Positions 53,209-61,978 of a stretch of DNA of 64,000 nt are shown one piece after another. Position numbers and translations under genes: made by a program. The stretch is from Mobiluncus porci (GTDB lineage: Bacteria > Actinomycetota > Actinomycetes > Actinomycetales > Actinomycetaceae). Position 1 is the stretch's first letter, and every line of letters begins with the position of its first letter. Under the pieces are notes generated by a model. The model had not been told where the DNA came from. It saw nothing but the letters and a program-made list of their open reading frames with translations, and ran no database searches. The stretch covers positions 62,001 to 126,000 of the forward strand of contig NZ_VUMY01000001.1 of the NCBI RefSeq assembly GCF_009695935.1, given 5' to 3'.

Positions 53209-53250
53209 CAATCCGTGAGTGTTATTAGAGGGTCCCTGAATCAGCGTCAT

Positions 53251-53919
53251 CTAGAGTTGGTCAGACGGGCTCGTGGGAAAGTCGGTAGGTAACTCGGTGG
53301 GAAAATCGCTAGGCAGGTCACTGGGGGCTCCGGAAGGAGTTGACAGTTCTTTCAACTGATCTAAAACCGAAGGGTCGCTTGTCATTTGCGACAACGAGTT
53401 CATCATCCCCGCCATGAGTGCAAAGAATGACGCGATTGCAAATATGCCTATAGCAATTCCGATAACCGAAAGAATCACGCTCGTGATACTCATGGCTCTC
53501 CCCGAGTGGGCGGGAAGCTTATTCGCTTTCACGATACCGACTATTCCAAGAATTAGTCCCACTAGACCGTAGATAATGGCCAGTGGCGCAATCGCGAACA
53601 GGGCGATGCTAGAGATACCGGTAGTGAGGGCGGCTGCCGAAATGCAGTTGCAGGAAGAAACGGGAGCCGGAGCAACCGGAGTGGCGTTGCCCCAAGGGGC
53701 TCCACCAGGTGTTACAGGAGCCCCCGCAGGATAAGCGGGATATGTCGCTGAGGGGCCGGCTGGAGAAGGGGGATAGGGCATTGGTGAATTTGGCTGTGGA
53801 ATCAGCGCTTGATTGGACCTGAACCCCAGAGCGCCGGTGGGTTCGGGGGAGTGGTTGGTGGGGGCAGCGAATGGATTTTCATTAGACAGTTGTAGAATCT
53901 CCAGAATATGTTCTGACAA
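53251..53919 (-). CDS. DUF4190-containing membrane protein
   Basis: The product (up to 222 residues) has a Pro/Ala-rich cytoplasmic N-terminus, then two membrane helices (about 108-135 and 148-172) separated by GIVKANKLPAHSGRAMSITS, the DUF4190 pattern, and a Ser/Asp/Pro-rich tail. The start is unclear. The TTG at 53919 has no RBS and sits at about the predicted transcription start. A CTG at 53889 (LSNENPFAAP) has GGAG about 9 nt upstream and gives the usual N-terminus for such proteins. No function is known for the family. Confidence 0.65.
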   Translation of the reverse strand: MSEHILEILQLSNENPFAAPTNHSPEPTGALGFRSNQALIPQPNSPMPYPPSPAGPSATYPAYPAGAPVTPGGAPWGNATPVAPAPVSSCNCISAAALTTGISSIALFAIAPLAIIYGLVGLILGIVGIVKANKLPAHSGRAMSITSVILSVIGIAIGIFAIASFFALMAGMMNSLSQMTSDPSVLDQLKELSTPSGAPSDLPSDFPTELPTDFPTSPSDQL

Positions 53920-53923
53920 TCAC

Positions 53924-53952
53924 AGTATTTCGCATTTTTCAAAAAATGTCAA
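53924..53952 (-). promoter_or_regulatory. Candidate promoter of the DUF4190 gene
   Basis: On the minus strand TTGACA (53952-53947) and AATACT (53929-53924) are separated by exactly 17 nt, in front of the DUF4190 gene. The transcript would begin close to the TTG at 53919. Confidence 0.5.
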
Positions 53953-54029
53953 CAGGAGCTAGGGGCTGTAAATTTATCCGCGACGATACCGCCGGATAGA
54001 ATACAAGGGATTGGTTCGAACTGTTAGGA

Positions 54030-54677
54030 ATGAAACAACCGGTGTACATTATCTGGAAACTCATTGTGATTGAGGCTCTTATCATCGGTTTTCAAAGCCT
54101 GCTTTATTTCGGGTCTGAACTGCTGCAACACAATTTCCATGACGTGTCTCGGCCCGTTGATCGACGAATCCCTCTCGTTCCGGCCTGGGTTTTCCCCTAT
54201 TTCCTGTGGTATCCCGTCCTGGCAATTTTCCCCTTCACCCTGTATTTTTTTTCGCGCGAAGACTACATTATCTCCCAGGTGGCGTGGCTGGTGGCAGTGG
54301 TGGTGAGCACGGTCATTTATCTGGTATATCCCACGACATTTGATCGCCCGAAGCCACCGAATACTTTCTCGGGGAGGTTTTTGGTGTGGATTTACAAGGC
54401 GAGTTTTCGCGGGATTAACTGCGCGCCGAGTCTGCATTGTTCCACGTCATTTATTATACTGGCGGTTTCACTGGGTGCAGCGGAGCTGCCGCTGGTGGCA
54501 CGGGTGGTTTTCGCTGTGATTGCTGTAGGTATCGTAATCGGCACGTTATTCACCAAGCAGCATGTCGTGATTGATGTCGTGAGTGCGATACCGATCGCCG
54601 TTTTGGGGCTCTCGGTGGGCTGGTCAGTGGTCAGCCAGGGGCTGACCGAGGCGATTTTAGGGCCGCTAGGGCTCTAG
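54030..54677 (+). CDS. PAP2-family membrane phosphatase
   Basis: The 215-residue protein has five or six membrane helices and the three PAP2 signature pieces: RPKPPNTFS (about residues 110-118), APSLHCSTSFI (about 138-148, catalytic region) and TKQHVVIDVVSA (about 177-188, catalytic His). Members remove phosphate from lipid phosphates such as undecaprenyl pyrophosphate or phosphatidic acid at the membrane surface. The acceptor here is not known. No convincing RBS precedes the ATG. It is convergent with the amino-acid transporter genes. Confidence 0.85.
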   Translation: MKQPVYIIWKLIVIEALIIGFQSLLYFGSELLQHNFHDVSRPVDRRIPLVPAWVFPYFLWYPVLAIFPFTLYFFSREDYIISQVAWLVAVVVSTVIYLVYPTTFDRPKPPNTFSGRFLVWIYKASFRGINCAPSLHCSTSFIILAVSLGAAELPLVARVVFAVIAVGIVIGTLFTKQHVVIDVVSAIPIAVLGLSVGWSVVSQGLTEAILGPLGL

Positions 54678-54689
54678 TCCCCAATAGCA

Positions 54690-54749
54690 AATGCCCTTTA
54701 AGGGGATTAATTTGCAAATAATTTCAGAAAGTTCCCCTTAAACGGCATT
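54690..54749. terminator. Inverted repeat between convergent genes
   Basis: Arms 54690-54706 and 54733-54749 are complementary over 17 nt with one mismatch. A second pair (TAATTTGC near 54708 and GCAAATTA near 54754) overlaps it, so alternate or knotted foldings are possible. It lies between the ends of the PAP2 and ABC ATPase genes, where a two-way terminator is expected. Confidence 0.5.
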
Positions 54750-54769
54750 GAACGCAAATTATTGAACCT

Positions 54770-55636
54770 TTAGAGCACCTTGGAGATGAACTCGCGGGTA
54801 CGAGCCTCCTGGGGATCATCGAGAACCTCGGCGGGTTTACCCATTTCGACGATTTGCCCGCCGTCCATGAAAGCCACATTGTGCCCTACTTCGCGGGCGA
54901 ACCCGATTTCGTGGGTGACTACGACCATGGTCATGCCTTCACGTGCCAGGTCTTTCATGACTTGGAGGACTTCTCCGACGAGTTCGGGGTCAAGGGCGGA
55001 TGTCGGTTCATCAAAGAGCATGAGGTCCGGATTCATCGCCAACGCTCGCGCGATGGCAACCCGCTGTTGTTGACCGCCCGAAAGCTGGGCGGGATAGTGA
55101 TTGACGCGATCAGCCAAACCCACGCGGTCAAGCAGCTCCAGGGCTTGCGTGCGTGCCTGCGCCAGTGGAGTTCTCGAAACGTGAACCGGAGCCTCCATCA
55201 CATTTTGCAAAGCCGTCTTGTGAGGGAAGAGATTGAAACGCTGGAACACCATCCCGATACGCTCGCGCTGGGAGGAAACCGCTTTGTCCGGCAAGTGTCG
55301 CAAGACAGTGTCGTGGCCGGTCAGGGCGCCGGTACGCTGGTACCACTTGCGAAGCAACCCGCCGGTCGGAGCCGGAGTTTCCGACAACCCCAGAAGCTCT
55401 CCATCCAGGTAGATTCTTCCCGCACTGATTTCCTCCAGCTGGTTGATACAGCGTAAAACCGTGGACTTTCCCGACCCCGAAGGCCCAATCAGGACGCAGA
55501 CTTCTCCCTTGTGGATGTCGAGATCGATGCCCTTCAAGACGTGGAGATGACCGAAATATTTATGCACTCCGCGCAGCGCGACCATCGTCCCTGCGACATC
55601 GGCGGGGGCTGGAATCGTGTTATTTGTCTCACTCAT
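54770..55636 (-). CDS. Polar amino acid ABC transporter ATP-binding protein (GlnQ-like)
   Basis: The 288-residue ATPase has Walker [21 protein letters not shown], the Q-loop in [20 protein letters not shown], the signature [16 protein letters not shown] and Walker [34 protein letters not shown] is typical of the polar amino acid uptake class. An insert of about 35 residues ([16 protein letters not shown] region, about residues 83-115) before the Q-loop is longer than in E. coli GlnQ. It overlaps the permease stop by 4 nt and forms an importer with the next two genes. Confidence 0.92.
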   Translation of the reverse strand: MSETNNTIPAPADVAGTMVALRGVHKYFGHLHVLKGIDLDIHKGEVCVLIGPSGSGKSTVLRCINQLEEISAGRIYLDGELLGLSETPAPTGGLLRKWYQRTGALTGHDTVLRHLPDKAVSSQRERIGMVFQRFNLFPHKTALQNVMEAPVHVSRTPLAQARTQALELLDRVGLADRVNHYPAQLSGGQQQRVAIARALAMNPDLMLFDEPTSALDPELVGEVLQVMKDLAREGMTMVVVTHEIGFAREVGHNVAFMDGGQIVEMGKPAEVLDDPQEARTREFISKVL

Positions 55637-56544
55637 GGCGTCACATCCAAAAATGCTCCCGGGTTAGCTTCGGCGAAGTCGGCTTCCTTGACTCGACGCT
55701 TGACGCGTTTATCGTTACCACCCTTGTTGAATCCTTTCCCGAAATATTTCTCGAGATAGAACTGGCCCACCATCAAGATGGACGTGATGAGGAGATACCA
55801 AATCGCCGCACAAATCAGCATCGGCACCGGCAAGAACGATTGCCGTCCCAGTGCTTGGGCCGCGAAAGTGAGTTCCATCGTGAAGGGAACGGCGGAAACC
55901 AGGGAGGTGGTTTTCAACATCGAGATGGTTTCGTTGCCGGTCGGGGGGACGATGACTCGCATAGCTTGGGGGATAATGATGCGTCGCAACACGAGCCCGC
56001 GTTTCATCCCGAGAGCGGTGGCGGCCTCCCACTGGCCGGCATCTACCGAGTTCAAACCGGCACGAACAATTTCGGCAAGATATGCGCCCTCATTCAAGCC
56101 AAGGCCGAGAATCGCCGCCCACAACACGTTCCACACCAGGTTAATATCCACTGTTAGGGAGCCGACCCCGACCATGGGGTAGAGGGTCGGCAACAATCCC
56201 CAGAAAATCAACTGGGTGTAGATCGGGGTGCCGCGGAAGAACCAGATGTAGAACCACGCCACCGATTTCAAAACTGGATTGGGGGACTGGCGCATAATGG
56301 CCATGGTCACCGCGAGAATCACCCCGATTATCATGGCAGCGATTGTCAGGAGCAAGGTGAAACCGATGCCGCGAATAATCGTGGGGTGGAACAGGTTCTC
56401 CCAGACTTTATCCCAGTGATAGTTGGGATTCGTGAAGAGGGAGTTGACAATGAGGACGACAATGACCGCTACCACGACGACACTGATCCAGCGGCCCAAA
56501 CGGAATACCGGACGGGGGTGGTTGCGTTCCAAAAAGTCACTCAT
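55633..56544 (-). CDS. Polar amino acid ABC transporter permease
   Basis: The 303-residue membrane protein has five or more helices and the conserved coupling region [20 protein letters not shown] followed by [13 protein letters not shown]. The N-terminal part includes [20 protein letters not shown] and [20 protein letters not shown], classical for the His/Glu/Gln permease family. The RBS is weak. The ATG start follows a 90-nt gap with two direct copies of a GCGAGCAATAAAA sequence. Confidence 0.92.
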   Translation of the reverse strand: MSDFLERNHPRPVFRLGRWISVVVVAVIVVLIVNSLFTNPNYHWDKVWENLFHPTIIRGIGFTLLLTIAAMIIGVILAVTMAIMRQSPNPVLKSVAWFYIWFFRGTPIYTQLIFWGLLPTLYPMVGVGSLTVDINLVWNVLWAAILGLGLNEGAYLAEIVRAGLNSVDAGQWEAATALGMKRGLVLRRIIIPQAMRVIVPPTGNETISMLKTTSLVSAVPFTMELTFAAQALGRQSFLPVPMLICAAIWYLLITSILMVGQFYLEKYFGKGFNKGGNDKRVKRRVKEADFAEANPGAFLDVTP

Positions 56545-56634
56545 TTGTTATCGATTCTCTAGTTTTTATTGCTCGCGGTCGAAAATAGGTTTTATTGCTC
56601 GCCTGCAAAAAACTCATTATCTTGCGCTGAAGGG

Positions 56635-57576
56635 TTACTTCACCGAGGTGTTGAGTTTAATCTCGGGGTAGAGCCCACCATCAGCTCCGTAGAGAGCCAG
56701 AATTTCCTTCATTTTCCCGGAAGCCATCAAAGAATCCATAGCGGCTTTTACTGCCTTGGAGAGTTCCTGGTTTTTGTTGTTGACCACGATGGCGAGAGGT
56801 GCGGAGTCAAAAATTTCTCCAGAGATTTCCAGTTGTCCGTTGGCTTTCTTCACGTTGAAAGCCGTCACCGGATCGTCAGCAATGAAAGCATCGTACTGTC
56901 CGGAAATCACCTTCGGAATGATGTTGTTCAAAAGATCCTCTTTTTTGACATCAATCTCGGGCTTACCTTGAGAAACGCAATCTTGATTCAGCTTCGGAAG
57001 GAGCTCGGTTTCTTGGTAAGTGCCGGTTTGAACCCCCACAGTGGTTCCACAAGCATCGGTCGGATTGAAACCGCTCGGATTGCCTTTAGCGACTGCGTAA
57101 AGCGTCCCCATATCCTTGTAGGCCAGCATGTCATAGGCCTGAACCCGCTCATCGGTGACGGTGAATCCGGAGGCACCAATGTCATAAGTCGAGCCCACCT
57201 TCGGAAGGAGAGCCGCAAAAGTCTCGGTGGTCGTGGTTCCGTCAGACAGTCCCATGGTCAAAGCAATGGCCTTCACCATGTCCACTTCGGCACCGGTCGG
57301 GGTCGTGCCGTCGTCTTTCAGCATTTCCAAGGGGGCGTAGTCGGTAGACGCTCCGTTGCGCAAAACATCGCGATCCTTGATGTCTTTCGGAACCAAAGCC
57401 TCGACTGCGGGATCGGCTTTAATAGTCGAAAAGTCGAATTCGGTAGCGGCAGACGGTTGGTTACTCATCGTGTCAGTCGGTCCGGAGGTTGTTTCCGTTC
57501 CACCGGTGCCACTTCCGCAAGCGGTTAAAGCTAGAGCCAAAGCGCCAAAAGCGGCGGGAATCGCAAGATTACGCAT
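56635..57576 (-). CDS. Amino acid ABC transporter substrate-binding lipoprotein
   Basis: The 313-residue product has a signal peptide and lipobox (ALALTACGSGTGG, lipid Cys about residue 20) and the family-3 solute-binding fold. Visible are YAPLEMLKDDGTTPTGAEVD, VKAIALTMGLSDGTTTTETF and ACGTTVGVQTGTYQETELLP. Binding residues do not allow the amino acid to be named. GAGGAG lies a few nt before the ATG. It is the first gene of the importer operon, behind an AT-rich inverted repeat. Confidence 0.92.
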   Translation of the reverse strand: MRNLAIPAAFGALALALTACGSGTGGTETTSGPTDTMSNQPSAATEFDFSTIKADPAVEALVPKDIKDRDVLRNGASTDYAPLEMLKDDGTTPTGAEVDMVKAIALTMGLSDGTTTTETFAALLPKVGSTYDIGASGFTVTDERVQAYDMLAYKDMGTLYAVAKGNPSGFNPTDACGTTVGVQTGTYQETELLPKLNQDCVSQGKPEIDVKKEDLLNNIIPKVISGQYDAFIADDPVTAFNVKKANGQLEISGEIFDSAPLAIVVNNKNQELSKAVKAAMDSLMASGKMKEILALYGADGGLYPEIKLNTSVK

Positions 57577-57608
57577 ATTATCTCCTCGTTTGTAAAAAAC
57601 TAACAGTA

Positions 57609-57636
57609 ATAAATTTACACATCTATGTAAATTTAT
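57609..57636 (-). promoter_or_regulatory. AT-rich inverted repeat before amino-acid transporter
   Basis: ATAAATTTACA (57609-57619) and its exact inverse (57626-57636) surround 6 nt, 33 nt upstream of the binding-protein start. Size and position fit a repressor or activator site; no regulator gene is nearby. Confidence 0.5.
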
Positions 57637-57675
57637 GCAACTAGATTTAGTATTTTTCGGAGCAGGGGAGAGAAG

Positions 57676-58401
57676 TTATCCGTAGAGGGCGCGGCGATTC
57701 GGGCGAACTTTCATCGGGTCAATCCCCTTCGGAATGGGTAAGCCATCCTTGCGGTGGAGGGCTTTCAAACGCTTGACTACCGCGGGAATTTCGTGGCGAG
57801 ACAAGGCCTTGGGGAATTTATAAGCTGTCTTCAAAACCTTTTCGAGGCGTACCTGTTCAGCGCCGGTACCGGCCTCGATGGTGTGAATCGGAACCTGCGA
57901 GGCTACTCGAGAAGTCTTTTTCACTTCATCATTCAACAACCTCGTGGCGCGACCATGCGGTCCTTCACTGACCAACAAAATGCCCTGCGGCCCGACGAAA
58001 CGCCACACCAAATCTTGGTCCTTGTTGACCGCCACCGGTTCCGGTTCGGCTACCCAGGAGCGACGAATCATCTGCGACAAAGCGCCGACCGAACCCTTCA
58101 CATTTTCAATCTGGCGCAACATGGCCTTGGATAAAAGTAGCGACAACCACAGCATCGGAACCAGTAAAAGCAGGAGCACCGTCGTGATGGCTCCCCAAAT
58201 CCAGGATTTGGAAAGCACCATATAGACGATATTTCCTCCGATTGTCAGGAGGAGTGTTCCCAAGATAGCCCAGGTGACCCAGGGGAAGCTCCGGTGGACA
58301 ATAGTGTAGGAATCCTTGAGGTTCTGGATAATGTTGCGCTTCTTCGGGGCGCCGGCGCCTTTAGCGCCACCCGCTTTGGTGTTATCAGTTTTCTTAGCCA
58401 T
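57676..58401 (-). CDS. DUF4191 membrane protein
   Basis: From the ATG at 58401 (MAKKTDNTKAGG) the product is 241 residues. It has a basic, Gly/Lys-rich start, two membrane helices (about residues 41-62 and 66-90), then a cytoplasmic domain with MLRQIENVKGSVGALSQMIR, VGPQGILLVSEGPHGRATRL and PIPKGIDPMKVRPNRRALYG. This is the DUF4191 family. In M. tuberculosis the homologue Rv2219 lies next to lipA and glnA1. Here lipA and lipB are absent, but dlaT-like and lpd genes are close. Function unknown. Confidence 0.82.
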   Translation of the reverse strand: MAKKTDNTKAGGAKGAGAPKKRNIIQNLKDSYTIVHRSFPWVTWAILGTLLLTIGGNIVYMVLSKSWIWGAITTVLLLLLVPMLWLSLLLSKAMLRQIENVKGSVGALSQMIRRSWVAEPEPVAVNKDQDLVWRFVGPQGILLVSEGPHGRATRLLNDEVKKTSRVASQVPIHTIEAGTGAEQVRLEKVLKTAYKFPKALSRHEIPAVVKRLKALHRKDGLPIPKGIDPMKVRPNRRALYG

Positions 58402-58524
58402 CAGGCCTATCTTATGTGTTTTTACCATCAGCTTGAAACCTTGCGCCGGCTCGTTCGGAGGAGTTTTCCACAGGTAGCGAATTCGGACTAGCATTTTATG
58501 GGCTATTGAGTTATATATTTAGGT

Positions 58525-60114
58525 ATGAATATTGATGGGTATGTTTTATATGAGCCAGTTGGCTTTGGGGCTAAAGGTCCTCTGTGGCGCTGCGTGGATG
58601 CTCAAGGTCGAGTCTCTGCTTTACAGGTTCTCGGAACTTCGCTTTCTGCGGACTTGGAAAAACGAGTGGAGGTGCTCCGGAAACTCGACAGTCCCTATGT
58701 GGTGGAGGTGCAACAAATCCGGAAGGCCACCGACGGGCGTTTCGTTATCTTGTACGAATTCCTGGAGGGACAAAACCTGGAGATTCTTCGTGCGGGCCAG
58801 CGGCTCGGCTCCGCGCAACTGAACTTCATTGGGCTCGCGTTGGCCAGGGGGCTTGCCGACCTCCACGCGGCGGGCCTTACTCACGGGGATATTTCTCCGG
58901 CCAACGCTGTCCTCACGACTCACGGTCGTGTGGTCTGGGTCGACGTGTTGGGAAGTCCGGAGGGAACCACCTTGGCCTTTAATGAGCCACTCTCACAACC
59001 GACTCCCGCAGACGATGTCTACGCATTTGCTCAGATGATGTCGGGGCTGGGGATGGAGCCTCGTTTACTGGGTGAGGCCCTAAATCCGGATTCCACCAAG
59101 CGCCCTACCGCTATGGCGCTCGCAAAATCCTGGGAGAGCCTTCCGCGAGCCGGAGTGGGAATGCTGTCGGGAAGCGAGTTGATGGCCGCAAAAATGCGAG
59201 CCGCGGGACGAGACGTCACCACGACTTTAGTCGGGAAACGCCGGCAGCGCCTTAACTACGAAAGCGCTAACGCGGCGCGAGAAGAACGTGAACAGGCACG
59301 GGCTTCGCGTCCACAAAGAGAGGGGACGCAGGTTCGTCCGTCCCGTTCTCGCGCTTATCAATCAGCAAAACAGCCCCGAATCTTGAAGATTGCGATTCCG
59401 AGTTTGGCGGGAGCCGCCTTCGCTCTGGCGCTTGTGTTGGTGGTGCCGCGGTTTCTTCCTCCCGCGGTCGCTACCGGTGAACCCGCGAGGGAAGCCACGT
59501 CAGCGCCACAACTTCCCGCCCCCGGCGAGATTCTGGAGACGCCTTTGAGCCCCGAGTCCGAGGACGTTTCGGGGGAAAGCCCTAGTCCTCGGGAGGCGGC
59601 TCCCTCACCGGGCGCGTCAACGAAACCGGAGGGGACACCCTCGCAATCGGACACACCGGTTCCGGACAGTCTCCTTCCCTCGGCTGACTTTGAGAAATCC
59701 GGAGCCGAAAACCTGCTTGAGACCGGATCTATCACGAATGAGAACGAGGCACTGGCAGTCATGCAGGAGATTCTAAATCGGCGCGACCGTGCGATTGTGG
59801 AGAACGATGCCAAGGCTTTGGGTGCTCTCACTGTAAAAGACTCCATAATCAGTCAAGCCGACAGCGAGCTCCTGGCCCAGTTACGAAGGAGCGGGACCAG
59901 CATTTCCGGTCTCGCCACGGCGGTCAAGGACGTGGTGATAGTGGAGGGGAAAAATGATCGAATCCGCCTGCGGGTGACGCTTTTACAGGGCGCCTACACA
60001 CAGACGGATCGACTCGGGAATCAACACCAAATCCCGCCACTAGCGGAAGTTCACCAAGAAATCACTTTGTTGAGCCATCCTTGGCGAATCGCTAGCGTCG
60101 TGAGATTGGATTGA
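58525..60114 (+). CDS. Membrane-anchored protein pseudokinase
   Basis: The first 220 residues follow the layout of a Ser/Thr protein kinase but lack key groups. The beta-3 Lys is Gln34 (SALQVLG). The catalytic loop HRDxKxxN reads HGDISPAN (Asp122 and Asn127 kept, Lys lost). DFG reads DVLG (Asp140). The glycine loop (VGFGAKG) is loose. A basic linker, one membrane helix (about residues 285-310) and an extracytoplasmic Pro/Ser-rich stretch follow. The last 130 residues resemble a small alpha/beta NTF2-like domain. It is probably a scaffold or sensor rather than an active kinase. It is divergent from DUF4191 and convergent with the lipoyl gene, two nt apart. Confidence 0.75.
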   Translation: MNIDGYVLYEPVGFGAKGPLWRCVDAQGRVSALQVLGTSLSADLEKRVEVLRKLDSPYVVEVQQIRKATDGRFVILYEFLEGQNLEILRAGQRLGSAQLNFIGLALARGLADLHAAGLTHGDISPANAVLTTHGRVVWVDVLGSPEGTTLAFNEPLSQPTPADDVYAFAQMMSGLGMEPRLLGEALNPDSTKRPTAMALAKSWESLPRAGVGMLSGSELMAAKMRAAGRDVTTTLVGKRRQRLNYESANAAREEREQARASRPQREGTQVRPSRSRAYQSAKQPRILKIAIPSLAGAAFALALVLVVPRFLPPAVATGEPAREATSAPQLPAPGEILETPLSPESEDVSGESPSPREAAPSPGASTKPEGTPSQSDTPVPDSLLPSADFEKSGAENLLETGSITNENEALAVMQEILNRRDRAIVENDAKALGALTVKDSIISQADSELLAQLRRSGTSISGLATAVKDVVIVEGKNDRIRLRVTLLQGAYTQTDRLGNQHQIPPLAEVHQEITLLSHPWRIASVVRLD

Positions 60115-60116
60115 GA

Positions 60117-61934
60117 CTATTGCACATAGGCGAGAATCGTTCCGACTTCCACAGTCTCATCTTCCGGCACCACGATTTCGGTGATGGTGCCAGCGATGGG
60201 TGAGGGAATCTCGGTGTCTACCTTATCGGTGGAGACCTCGAGCAGAGGCTCGTCCACCGCTACCGTGTCTCCCACATTCTTGAGCCAAGTCGTCACGGTG
60301 CCTTCGGTAACCGATTCACCAAGTGCGGGCATCTTGATGGGCTCGCCGCCACCGGAACCGCCGGTCTGCGCGGGGGGCTCCGGAGCGTTCGCGGCGCTCG
60401 GGCCTGCGGGCTCGCTCGGTGCTGCTGGAGCCGGAGGCGGGGTTGGGGCTGCTGGTGCTGCGGGAGCAGCTGGAGGAGTCGGCGTTGCTGGCGGTTTTGG
60501 AGCCGCTGGCACCGGAGGTGGAGTAGGCACACTGGGAGCCGCAGGAGCCGGACTCGGGGCGGCGGGCGCGGGAGTAGCCGCCGGAGCGGCAGCACCTTGT
60601 TGACCAAAAGCCTTTGCAACTTCGGTAAACAACTGGGCCAATCGTGCCATATCCAACTCGCCCAAGCTCGTCGGAACCGAAGTGGTAGCGGTTCCCTGCC
60701 CGCTCGAGGCTGGCTGTGGCGGAGTCGGGGGTGCTGGCGGAACCGGAGCCGCCGGGGCGGCAGGAGCGCTGGGGACTGCGGGCCCACTTGACTGCGGGGG
60801 TGCGACTGGTGTCGCAGGAGTTGCCGGAACCACGCGATTCGGAGCGCTTTGATAGAGATTAGCAGCATCCAAGACATCTTGCTTCCGGATGCGCCCCCCC
60901 ACTCCGGTTCCCTGAATCGTATTCAGGTCTACTCCCTTTTCAGCAGCGAGTTTCCTGACAATCGGGGTGGCGTATTCGCCTTGAGAACCGGACGTCCGTT
61001 TCGCGGTCGTGTCGGCGGGAGTCTCTGGCGCAGCTGGCTCGGCGGGAGCAGGCATCGCCGGAGGAGTGGGGGCACTCGGGGCTGCTGGCGGCGCAGGTTG
61101 GGCCGGGGCTGCTGGCGCCGAAGGGACAGCGGGAGCCGCGGGAGCTGGCGGAGTGGCAGCAGGCGCAGGCGTTGAATCTTGAGCCGCACTTGGAGCAGTC
61201 CCGCTTGCGGAACCGCCCACATAAGCCAAGATGGTTCCCACCTCGACAGTCTCATCTTCTTCGACAACGATTTGGGAAATAACTCCCGCAATGGGAGAAG
61301 GAATTTCCGTGTCAACCTTGTCGGTAGAGACTTCCAACAAAGGCTCGTCCACCTCTACTGTTTCGCCGACCTTTTTTAGCCAAGTCGTGACGGTTCCTTC
61401 GGTCACGGACTCACCAAGCGCGGGCATCTTAATGGGCTCACCCGTGCTGTCTCCAGACGCGCTGGCCGGAGCAGGAGCTGGGGCGGCAGGAGCCGCGGGC
61501 GCAGCAGGTGAGGCGGGTGGTGTGGGCGCCGCGGGGGGCACATTTTCAGCCTTTGGTGGCACCGGCGGCACGCTTGGATAAGACCACTCGACCTGCGCGG
61601 AACCATCAGGGGATGCTGTCACGGTGGAAGGAATCTCCGGATTCGGAACCTCGGCGGGCGCAGCGCTGGGAGTTGCGCCGGTGGAACCCATCTCGGAGGC
61701 TTCTCCGACTTCGGCCAAGGGAGTACCCACATCGACAGTCTCGTCTTCCGGCACCAAAATATTCAAGAGAACTCCCGCTACGGGAGAGGGAATCTCGGTG
61801 TCAACCTTGTCGGTAGAGACTTCCAGCAGGGGCTCATCTATGGCAACCGTGTCTCCCACTTTTTTGAGCCAAGTGGTAACGGTGCCTTCGGTGACAGATT
61901 CACCCAAAACCGGCATTGAAACTGTTTGAGCCAT
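60117..61934 (-). CDS. Triple-lipoyl E2-like protein lacking the acyltransferase domain
   Basis: The ATG at 61934 (AAGGA upstream) gives 605 residues. Three nearly identical lipoyl domains lie at about 1-78, 165-241 and 530-605, with lipoyl Lys at about 43, 206 and 571, each in [13 protein letters not shown] peripheral subunit-binding domain ([20 protein letters not shown], continuing [17 protein letters not shown]) lies at about 321-360. Long Ala/Pro linkers connect them, with a short helix ([20 protein letters not shown]) in the last linker. The catalytic 2-oxoacid dehydrogenase acyltransferase domain (with the DHRxxDG active site) is missing; the C-terminus is the third lipoyl domain. It can carry acyl groups and dock Lpd, which is the next gene upstream on the same strand, but cannot by itself form acyl-CoA. 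Confidence 0.85.
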   Translation of the reverse strand: MAQTVSMPVLGESVTEGTVTTWLKKVGDTVAIDEPLLEVSTDKVDTEIPSPVAGVLLNILVPEDETVDVGTPLAEVGEASEMGSTGATPSAAPAEVPNPEIPSTVTASPDGSAQVEWSYPSVPPVPPKAENVPPAAPTPPASPAAPAAPAAPAPAPASASGDSTGEPIKMPALGESVTEGTVTTWLKKVGETVEVDEPLLEVSTDKVDTEIPSPIAGVISQIVVEEDETVEVGTILAYVGGSASGTAPSAAQDSTPAPAATPPAPAAPAVPSAPAAPAQPAPPAAPSAPTPPAMPAPAEPAAPETPADTTAKRTSGSQGEYATPIVRKLAAEKGVDLNTIQGTGVGGRIRKQDVLDAANLYQSAPNRVVPATPATPVAPPQSSGPAVPSAPAAPAAPVPPAPPTPPQPASSGQGTATTSVPTSLGELDMARLAQLFTEVAKAFGQQGAAAPAATPAPAAPSPAPAAPSVPTPPPVPAAPKPPATPTPPAAPAAPAAPTPPPAPAAPSEPAGPSAANAPEPPAQTGGSGGGEPIKMPALGESVTEGTVTTWLKNVGDTVAVDEPLLEVSTDKVDTEIPSPIAGTITEIVVPEDETVEVGTILAYVQ

Positions 61935-61978
61935 TTTGTTTCCTTCTTCTTTGAATCGGTTTTTCAAAAACTAGGTTA

